Below, piece after piece: positions 18,450 to 26,115 of a DNA stretch of 35,311 nucleotides. This stretch comes from Clostridiaceae bacterium (lineage in GTDB: Bacteria; Bacillota; Clostridia; Saccharofermentanales; DTU023), in assembly GCA_012799825.1 (NCBI GenBank), contig JAAZKK010000079.1, forward strand, positions 1 to 35,311, given 5' to 3'. The notes under the pieces were generated by a model that saw only the letters and a list, made by a program, of their open reading frames with translations, searched no databases and was not told where the DNA came from. Numbering within the stretch: position 1 is the first letter of the stretch; each line of letters begins with the position of its first letter. The position numbers and the translations under genes were made by a program.

Positions 18450-20167
18450 CCCGTCACACCCTTTCTGCCCTCACGAATAATGAGAAAAACAAAGAAGGGA
18501 GCGCCGATAAACGCGGTCAATATCCCGAGCGGAATACCTGATGTCGTGGCGCGCCGCGCGATGTTGTCGACGAATAAGAGAAAACTTGAACCAATGATCG
18601 TCGAAGCGGGTAGAGATACACGGTTGTCACTTCCGACCATCATTCGTGAGATGTGCGGCACGACCAATCCGATCCAGCCGATGACGCCGCTTACTGAAAC
18701 GCATGTGGCGGTGATCAATGTTGCCGACACCACCATGAGCGTCCTGACTAAACGCGTGCGCACACCCATCGTCGCCGCGGCTTCTTCGCCTAGCGCGAGC
18801 AAGTTGAGTTGCCATCGGAGCAGAAGAATGACCGTGATCCCTAAGAGGATCGGTATGGCGGCGAAGGCAAGGGATTTCATGCGAGCCGAATTCAAAGAAC
18901 CCATAAGCCAATATGTGATCGAAGGCAACTGGTTTGTCGGATCGGCTGCGTATTTTATGAGCGACAGTCCGGCAGAGAACAGCGAGCTGACGACGATGCC
19001 TGTCAGGACAAGTGACAGCAGCTTGTTTGCCCTGACAAGAGAAGAGATAAAAAGAACGAGAACAATGGAGAGCAGGCCGAACGCAAACGATGTGATTGTG
19101 ATTCCTGCCGACGAGAATCCTGCCAGAATCGCAAGCGCCGCGCCAAAACTTGCTCCCGATGACGCGCCCAAAACGTCGGGGGATACCATGGGGTTCTGAA
19201 AAACACCCTGGAATGTATGCCCCGCCACTGAGAGCCCAGAGCCGACGAGAATCGCCAGTAGGATGCGCGGCAATCGTACATTGATGAGGACGGTCGTGAT
19301 CTCCTCTGCGAACACCTCGCCTGTCGCCCAAAGACGGCTCCAAAAGTAACGGATAATTGTTATGGGGTTGATGGAGTACCAGCCAATAGCAAACGAGATA
19401 ACGACTAGAAAGATGAAAATCGCTCCCATTATCCCGAACCGGAGTGTCAGATGCTTTTTTTTGTTTCCCTCCGAAAGCTCGCCCGGCTCCTCTTCCAACT
19501 CTTTTGTGATGGTGCCGTCGTTTTCAAGCACAGCTCTAATGATAGATTCATGTGTCAGAATAGCTTGGCGTCGCTCATAGAGTCTGACTTTATCGGATTC
19601 ATTAATATCGTAGCGCGAGAGCGTATGCTCAAGCGATTGGTCGTTTTTCCAGACGACGATCAGCGGTGTCGCCTTGCTTTCAAGCAACTGAATCACGCGG
19701 TTGAAAATCTTATCGTCAAGGAGCTCAACTCCTCCAAGTTCATCGAGGACGATGACGTCGCCCTGATTGTTGAGCAGAGCAAGCACTTTGTCAGAAAACT
19801 GATTCATGTCAAATCGACTGCCCTCCCCCTCAACAAGAAGGAAGCAATCTTTAGGAAAGGTTAAGCCGTTTTGGTGGCGTACGGTTAATAATCCCGTTTC
19901 TCGTTGTGTGCCGGCGGCAATATGCGAAAACCCTATTTTTCTCCCATTCTTGGAGATGTGTCGAATCGTCATATATCCGGCGGGGTTCAATGCCGCGTCT
20001 CCAAGGTACCGCTGTACGAAGGTCGATTTTCCGCTGCCAACCACACCTGTCACGAGGAGGTGTCCTTTGTAGGAGCCGTCATCATTGAATAAAGCAGACT
20101 GCGCGAACAACATTAGGCCACGTTCATTGGCCGGATAAATGAATGTTTTTTCTTGTAAAACTGTCAT
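18446..20167 (-). CDS. Fusion protein: N-terminal THEP1/NTPase_1-like P-loop NTPase (about aa 1-235) + FecCD-family ABC permease (about aa 240-573)
   Basis: Walker A GVVGSGKST (aa 41-49), Walker B DVIVLDELGGVEL (aa 137-149); then RLPRILLAILVGSGLSVAGHTFQGVFQNPMVSPDVLGASSGASFGA and VGPHISR-like VVPHISRMMVGSD of FecCD. One uninterrupted ORF. Confidence 0.9.
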   Translation of the reverse strand: MTVLQEKTFIYPANERGLMLFAQSALFNDDGSYKGHLLVTGVVGSGKSTFVQRYLGDAALNPAGYMTIRHISKNGRKIGFSHIAAGTQRETGLLTVRHQNGLTFPKDCFLLVEGEGSRFDMNQFSDKVLALLNNQGDVIVLDELGGVELLDDKIFNRVIQLLESKATPLIVVWKNDQSLEHTLSRYDINESDKVRLYERRQAILTHESIIRAVLENDGTITKELEEEPGELSEGNKKKHLTLRFGIMGAIFIFLVVISFAIGWYSINPITIIRYFWSRLWATGEVFAEEITTVLINVRLPRILLAILVGSGLSVAGHTFQGVFQNPMVSPDVLGASSGASFGAALAILAGFSSAGITITSFAFGLLSIVLVLFISSLVRANKLLSLVLTGIVVSSLFSAGLSLIKYAADPTNQLPSITYWLMGSLNSARMKSLAFAAIPILLGITVILLLRWQLNLLALGEEAAATMGVRTRLVRTLMVVSATLITATCVSVSGVIGWIGLVVPHISRMMVGSDNRVSLPASTIIGSSFLLFVDNIARRATTSGIPLGILTAFIGAPFFVFLIIREGRKGVTG

Positions 20168-20352
20168 AAAATGTAAGTTCTTTTGATTCCTGCTTGTTGT
20201 ATTTCACGAGTGTCGGCGATCGTTTTTGTTACCGTTTCGTCGTCGAGGCTCCTGCATCACCATTTTCACTGTTCCTGCGATCGCTTTTCTCAAAGCCTCC
20301 GGCGATCGTTTCGTCACCGCTTCCACCTCTAACCTTCCGGCACGCATGGCCT

Positions 20353-20522
20353 CTGTTTTCCGGAATGCAAGCGCCCGATCGTTATACTCTCGGATGCCGT
20401 GATCGTTTTGCCTTAATCCTTCCGGATCACAGAACTCCTGTTTTCCGGAATGCAAGCGCCCGATCGTTTTACTCTCGGATGCCTTGATCGTTTTGCCTTA
20501 ATCTTTCCGGATCGCATAGGCG
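20353..20522. repeat. Tandem duplication, 85 bp x 2
   Basis: ctgttttccggaatgcaagcgcccgatcgttatactctcggatgccgtgatcgttttgccttaatccttccggatcaca (20353) repeated nearly exactly at 20438. Confidence 0.9.
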
Positions 20523-20826
20523 TCATACCGGAAGACTCGAGTGCGAGAATCCGAACACTTCGCATTTCATAATTGTAGCCGACTTATATTTAAAAAACAA
20601 TCGAGAGCAATTCTTTTTTATGAAAGGAAATATCTTAGCTGAATGCCAAAGGAAGCCGGACAGTGAGAGGCGCGGGTCGTCCAGTTTTATCTGGCAGATC
20701 GCCCTGTTCATTTTGTCATTCTAGGAATTGTTAGAGGATAAGGAGTTGAATGTCAAAAATATGTGTGAACAACTGTTTTTTTGTTCCACGTCATTGGCAG
20801 TTAAAATAACGGTACACGTAGAAATG

Positions 20827-21390
20827 TTAGAGATTTGCAGAATCAGATGCGCTCTCTTTAGTATCTGTTGATCCAATATTAGATTCGGAGTCTATGGCTC
20901 TAGCATTCGATCCGCCATCTGATATTTCAGTACTTGTTCCGGCGTCTATTCCTTTAGCGTTAGATCCGGGATCTGTTGATCCAATATTTGATCTGGCGTC
21001 TGTTGATTCAGGTTTTGATTCTGCGCCTTTAGCCTCGGCACTTGATTCGGCTTCTGTTACTTCAGTATTTGTTCCGGCGTCACTTTTAACATTGCGCGCC
21101 ATAATATTTTCAGCAACTTTGAGTGAACTTAAGAACCGTTGTACCGTCATCTCATCGAGTTCGCTACTCTGATCTTTGCCTTTTAGCCCAACAAGATAGT
21201 CTAACGACACGCCATAATACTCTGCGAGCTTAAGAAGCGTCGTCAAATCAGGTTCGCGAGTGCCCAACTCATATTTGGAAATCGCCTGACGGCTGACGTT
21301 CAAATGTTGTGCTACATCTATCTGTCTGATATTTCGCGCTTTTCTAAGAGAGGCTAATCGTCTTCCGAGAATGTTTGCTGATTTTTTCAT
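20827..21390 (-). CDS. XRE/Cro-C1 family HTH regulator with 9-residue-repeat C-terminal tail
   Basis: LGRRLASLRKARNIRQIDVAQHLNVSRQAISKYELGTREPDLTTLLKLAEYYGVSLDYLVG (HTH_3), then about nine Ser/Asp-rich nonapeptides. Confidence 0.88.
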   Translation of the reverse strand: MKKSANILGRRLASLRKARNIRQIDVAQHLNVSRQAISKYELGTREPDLTTLLKLAEYYGVSLDYLVGLKGKDQSSELDEMTVQRFLSSLKVAENIMARNVKSDAGTNTEVTEAESSAEAKGAESKPESTDARSNIGSTDPGSNAKGIDAGTSTEISDGGSNARAIDSESNIGSTDTKESASDSANL

Positions 21391-22483
21391 GTCGGTAAAT
21401 TGTGTAATATTCTCGGTATGTTTCTCAAGAAAAAATCAAAAAAGCGCCAAAATGGATCGTATCGCCCTTTTAAACTTAGAAAATCACTCGAGGTGTAACT
21501 ACTCATTGTAGACCGTCATGTCCTCCGGAGGGTGACCGAATACAGACGTAGAGGGAAATATAAAGTTAGGATTGCGCGCTTTAGTATGTAGTCGAAAGGT
21601 TGGACCACAAGTAACAACGGCTCAGCGCCATGCCGCAAAATTGAGCAAATTCCATTAGAAAATATGTTATCGAGCCAAGATATAAGCAAATCAAGCTGAG
21701 TAAGCGGAAAAAATTTCCTTGTTTCTCTTCAATATTGCAGTAAACACATCGTTAATTACATCTATAAGAACGCTATTCTACCAGCCATATTATTAAAATC
21801 ACAACTATCCAAAAATACCAGCACTCTATGAGATTTTAAGGAGAAATGCAAGCATTTGAGATCGATATTTGTATGAGATGTTTTGACTCGTTCACTTCAT
21901 AACCGCAGGATATATCCTTTATGGATTGTCCATATCATCGAAAAAAGCTAGCTGATTCTTTTTGTGTTGATCATCCTTCCAAGCAGCCTTTATTTGATAT
22001 GTCAAAGTATCAATTATATTAATATTCGTGTCGAAAAACTCAGTTAATGTGATGTGAAAACATCGAAGTGATACACCTTTCACGTCGTCATGACGACCGC
22101 TCACGTGTCCACAACACGAAGACACCGAAGAAACACATTTTTGCAAAAAAGCGCCGTAAGCGACGATTATCAGTCATTTTCTTGTCATAAATTTTACATT
22201 AAGTTTTCATTTGTCAAATAATGTAAAATCGAAATGCCTCAACTGTCGGTGTTACAGCCTCCAGAAATCTAGAAAGCATTGTCGTGCAAGTTATACACAG
22301 AGTTATCAACATTATTAACATTTTTACGGATTCTGTTAATATAAGTCGCTTGTGTAAAGATTTTAAGTCTACTGAACTGAACGAACGTATCATTTGAGTG
22401 CGATACGTTTCATTTTCCTATCAGCAAAACATTTGTATGGCATGGATCGATGATGTAAAATAAAATAAAAATCGGAGGTTTGA

Positions 22484-22927
22484 ATGAAACTTGTCGTTGC
22501 CAGTGATCATGGCGGATTCTCTCTGAAACAGGCAATTATTGAACATCTTCAAGCGAATGGGCATGAGGTCATCGACGCAGGAACAGACTCGGAAGAGTCG
22601 GTTGACTACGCAGTTTATGCAAAAAAAGCTGCATCCATGGTGGCAAGCGGTGCCTGTGAGCGCGGTATTGTCGTCTGTGGGACAGGGATCGGGATATCTA
22701 TCTCCGCCAATAAGGTTCATGGTATTCGATGCGCGCTTTGTACGAACGAATTTATGACGAAAATGGCAAGGCGTCACAATGACGCAAACATGTTAGCAAT
22801 GGGGGCTCGAATTTTGGCCGTACCGTATGCATTAACGCTCGTCGATCTGTTCTTAGAGGAGCCTTTTGAAGGTGGCCGTCATCAAAGACGAATTGACCAG
22901 ATCGCTGAAATCGAAAGGGGAGATTAA
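22484..22927 (+). CDS. rpiB: Ribose-5-phosphate isomerase B
   Basis: [58 protein letters not shown]; ribosome-binding site cggagg. Confidence 0.96.
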   Translation: MKLVVASDHGGFSLKQAIIEHLQANGHEVIDAGTDSEESVDYAVYAKKAASMVASGACERGIVVCGTGIGISISANKVHGIRCALCTNEFMTKMARRHNDANMLAMGARILAVPYALTLVDLFLEEPFEGGRHQRRIDQIAEIERGD

Positions 22928-22928
22928 C

Positions 22929-23591
22929 ATGAAGGCTCCATGTGAAGAAAAAGCGGAATTGTTTGAAAATGTCTATATTTTGGATCATCCACTTATCCAG
23001 CACAAACTAACGCTGATGCGCGATAAGAAGACGAGTACCAAAGAATTTCGCGAGCTCGTTGCGGAAGTGTCCATGCTCATGTGTTATGAAGTGACACGTG
23101 ATTTGCCGCTTCGGAGTGTGAGGGTCGAGACGCCCTTGCAGAAAACTCAAGGGAAAATAATCGACGGTAAAAAATTAGCGCTTGTTCCGATTCTTCGTGC
23201 CGGTCTTGGCATGGTCGATGGAATGACGAATCTCATTCCCATGGCAAAAATCGGTCACATCGGCTTGTACCGTGATCCGGAAACGCTTAATGCCATTGAG
23301 TACTATTGTAAGTTGCCGAGCGATATCGAAGAACGCGACGTTATCTTACTTGACCCTATGTTGGCGACAGGCGGAACCGTGGTAGCGGCCATCGGTTTCT
23401 TAAAAGAGCGAAACATTAAAAACATCAAGTATGTTTGTTTGATTGCGGCGCCGGAAGGGGTCAGAAATATGCACAGCCACTATCCGGATATTCCCATCTT
23501 CTGCGCCAGTCTCGACGAGGCTTTGGATGAAAAAGCATACATTGTCCCAGGCCTAGGCGATGCGGGCGATCGCCTCTTCGGAACGAAGTAA
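22929..23591 (+). CDS. upp: Uracil phosphoribosyltransferase
   Basis: [72 protein letters not shown] 22929 with ribosome-binding site aaagggga; the 22866 start would overlap rpiB. Confidence 0.96.
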   Translation: MKAPCEEKAELFENVYILDHPLIQHKLTLMRDKKTSTKEFRELVAEVSMLMCYEVTRDLPLRSVRVETPLQKTQGKIIDGKKLALVPILRAGLGMVDGMTNLIPMAKIGHIGLYRDPETLNAIEYYCKLPSDIEERDVILLDPMLATGGTVVAAIGFLKERNIKNIKYVCLIAAPEGVRNMHSHYPDIPIFCASLDEALDEKAYIVPGLGDAGDRLFGTK

Positions 23592-23617
23592 CGGTCGCGC
23601 AACCCTGAACAAACCCA

Positions 23618-23672
23618 CGGGTGCTTCCCATTGTGACGTATTGCAGCACCCGCGCTGTTGTAGTTTTCATTT
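23618..23672 (+). terminator. Possible terminator after upp
   Basis: cgggtgct (23618-23625) pairs with agcacccg (23645-23652); the T-rich stretch is about 12 nt downstream, so this is weak. Confidence 0.35.
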
Positions 23673-23830
23673 TCTGATTCTTATAACAAATAATAACCTC
23701 TCAACCACTCCTCATAGGTTGCCATTCGGTTTGACAGCCTGGCACGGCAAAGACATGTTTTTACAATTCACGAGTTAATGGATGAGCTGCTTTTTATGTC
23801 ATCTCAATCGTGAAAAGCTTTGCCTATCGG

Positions 23831-25405
23831 TTAGTCAGAACGAAAATAAAACACAGCGTCCCCAAACGCAATTCTGCACATCTCCGGCAACAGCTGTACA
23901 GTGTGTTTTTTTATTTTTATTCCATCAATGGTTGTCCCGTTTTTCGACCCCATATCTTCAATAAAAAAGTGGCCGCCACTTCGTGTAATGCGAGCGTGGA
24001 TTCGACTGACGCCTGGATCGTCAAGTGCAAAATCTGCTTTGCGAATGTCACGTCCGATCAGAAAAACGTCAGTTAAGATATACGCGTGCCTACTGTGTTC
24101 TTCTTCGGGTGTGCCTGGAAGGCCTTCAGATAACGAGGCGATGCGGAGTGCATTTTCAGAGAGATCAAGATCTTCGGTCGATTCCTCCTCAAACGCCTCA
24201 TCCGTAAAACCGAATATTCGTCTAAAAAATGAACCCATTATGCTTTCCTCCTTGTGTTGTCGATGCGCCTTTGTCAGATGATGCCGCGATGATACCTGTG
24301 TGCTGGTGTTACTATTCTGTTGATCGTCCTTTCGTGCTCGGGAGTGGCGATTACGAACAGAAAAAAGTGATTTAGAACGTGAAAAATCAGGTTCACATGC
24401 GCTATATCTGAGATTTTTTTGATCGCTATCAATGGAGGTCTTTAGTTCTTTCTGCCGGTACAATTTCAGATGATCATGCTTCCTATTTTTAACAGATTCA
24501 ACATGATCAGAGGATTCAGTCTGCTCATGGAATGCTTTTTGATCCCACTGCCTGTACGACTGCAGATGATCATGCTTCACGTTGTCAAAAGATCCGGTAT
24601 GTGTGGCATAATCCCCGATCAGTCGATTATGCCAAGCGGCTCGATTTTTATTGAGTGTTTCTTCATCCCAATCAAAAACTGCAGCAAACCAGTTCGGAAG
24701 AGCATCAATTTTGTGTTCATCAATCAATTCGTCGACGACTTCATTCAAGTACGATATGGATTTGGCGCTAGGTTGTAGTGTTAAGCCGGAATTAGACTGT
24801 AACTCTAAGTCGGAATTAGTCTGAAATGCCGCGTCGGAATTAGACTGTAATGTCACGTTAGAGGCGTCCCGTAGTTCCGAGTTATAATCGGGCCGATGTG
24901 CCGGTTCAGGTGTGGGCTCCGATGACGAATCAGTGACAAATTGCAACGACAAATCGGAACCAGACCGCAACGCCAAGTCGGATCCATGCTGTAGTACCAA
25001 GTCGGGAAAAGGAAGTGTGACAAGAGAAAGATGCATGCCATCAGAGGAATCCGAAGATAGAAAGATTAAGTCAGGGATCAAAAGTTCCACGATCAATGAG
25101 AAAAGGTGATCACGAAGCAAATCTACCGTCTCGAGGATTTTCTGAAAAAGATCACATCCATTCAGTGTGTGTTCCTTTCTTTCTTCACATATTTGACGTA
25201 AAGAGTAACATCTTGACATTTTGGGTCTGAAGATTATTTCGCCAGAAGTGAGAATACCCCACCACACTGTTTGAAGAAATGGCCAGTTTCCGCTTGTCAG
25301 TGCTGTATCTTGAATGGTGTCTAAAGGTGACTTCAGCCGGCATCCAGTACTTGAAAGACACCAGACGCCGGCAATATTCATCTTGTGAAGCTCTATGCTG
25401 CTCAT
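23831..25405 (-). CDS. FHA-domain protein of the Tad locus (N-terminal DUF6382-like region, repetitive linker, C-terminal FHA)
   Basis: C-terminal LIGRDIRKADFALDDPGVSRIHARITRSGGHFFIEDMGSKNGTTIDG is a canonical FHA domain; the N-terminus and position match Firmicutes Tad loci. Confidence 0.88.
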   Translation of the reverse strand: MSSIELHKMNIAGVWCLSSTGCRLKSPLDTIQDTALTSGNWPFLQTVWWGILTSGEIIFRPKMSRCYSLRQICEERKEHTLNGCDLFQKILETVDLLRDHLFSLIVELLIPDLIFLSSDSSDGMHLSLVTLPFPDLVLQHGSDLALRSGSDLSLQFVTDSSSEPTPEPAHRPDYNSELRDASNVTLQSNSDAAFQTNSDLELQSNSGLTLQPSAKSISYLNEVVDELIDEHKIDALPNWFAAVFDWDEETLNKNRAAWHNRLIGDYATHTGSFDNVKHDHLQSYRQWDQKAFHEQTESSDHVESVKNRKHDHLKLYRQKELKTSIDSDQKNLRYSACEPDFSRSKSLFSVRNRHSRARKDDQQNSNTSTQVSSRHHLTKAHRQHKEESIMGSFFRRIFGFTDEAFEEESTEDLDLSENALRIASLSEGLPGTPEEEHSRHAYILTDVFLIGRDIRKADFALDDPGVSRIHARITRSGGHFFIEDMGSKNGTTIDGIKIKKHTVQLLPEMCRIAFGDAVFYFRSD

Positions 25406-25410
25406 GACGG

Positions 25411-25596
25411 TTAAAGCTCGTTGATAATAGACGGCCTAAAGACTTTGTCGATCAATGATCGCGCAAAGGCGATGATATTTTCCCGAAACAACAGCGCAAT
25501 GGTAATTAACACAGCGATAATGATGACCACCTCGATCGTGCCGAACCCATCAAGTAGCAGGCGCTTTTTCTTTTGTTCAATCCTTCTTTTATTCAT
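25411..25596 (-). CDS. Flp1-like type IVb pilin / prepilin-like small protein
   Basis: 61 aa: basic N-terminus then GFGTIEVVIIIAVLITIALLF; AGGAGG ribosome-binding site; next to Tad genes. Confidence 0.78.
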   Translation of the reverse strand: MNKRRIEQKKKRLLLDGFGTIEVVIIIAVLITIALLFRENIIAFARSLIDKVFRPSIINEL

Positions 25597-25610
25597 AAAT
25601 CACACCTCCT

Positions 25611-25830
25611 GAATGTTCATGTCTGTCAAAGCTACAGCGCCTCGACAGCCTATTTCAGTTCTTTCTTCTGCTTACCATGCTTATCCACTGAATTCTCATG
25701 TCCGCTAGGTCGACGGAGCTTCTCCGAGCTATTCGTAATCTTTCTTTGTCCTTTCATGCTCATTCCGCTCAATGCTCATGTTTGCCAAGTCGACGGAGCT
25801 TCTCCGACCTCTTTCCATTCCTACTCGACG
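25611..25830. repeat. Degenerate tandem repeat, about 80 bp x 3
   Basis: gaatgttcatgtctgtcaaag (25611), gaattctcatgtccgctagg (25690), caatgctcatgtttgccaag (25770); gtcgacggagcttctccga occurs twice at 80-bp spacing. Confidence 0.8.
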
Positions 25831-25916
25831 AAAACGAGCGCTCTTTCTTTCTTAAGTGATTCACTGATAACAGTATGTCGGTGAAGCGATGAGTTTTTCT
25901 AAACGATTACCTACCG

Positions 25917-26115
25917 TTGGGTGTCAATAGGCGACAATTTGACAAAATCAGTTAAATGATTTTTAGTTCGTTGCCTATAGGGAGCGTTTTGACAGGCAAC
26001 CAGCTTGCCACATTTTTTCAAGTTTTAGTTCATTGCCCATAGGGAACGTTTCGTGTGAGCAACATAATTGACAGACACGTCGCCTTTAGTTCATTGTCAG
26101 TAGTGAGCGTTTAGC
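25917..26115. repeat. Degenerate tandem repeat, about 62 bp x 3-4
   Basis: ttttagttcgttgcctatagggagcgttt (25961), ttttagttcattgcccatagggaacgttt (about 26024), ctttagttcattgtcagtagtgagcgttt (about 26084), plus a weaker copy near 25917. Confidence 0.8.

Noticed and set aside
18627-19343. 238-aa minus-strand ORF within the FecCD permease region
   Set aside because: Alternative frame of the permease; Arg/His-rich non-protein-like composition.
20827-21390. XRE protein as antitoxin of a toxin-antitoxin pair
   Set aside because: No adjacent small toxin-like ORF; the neighbouring region lacks convincing coding sequence.
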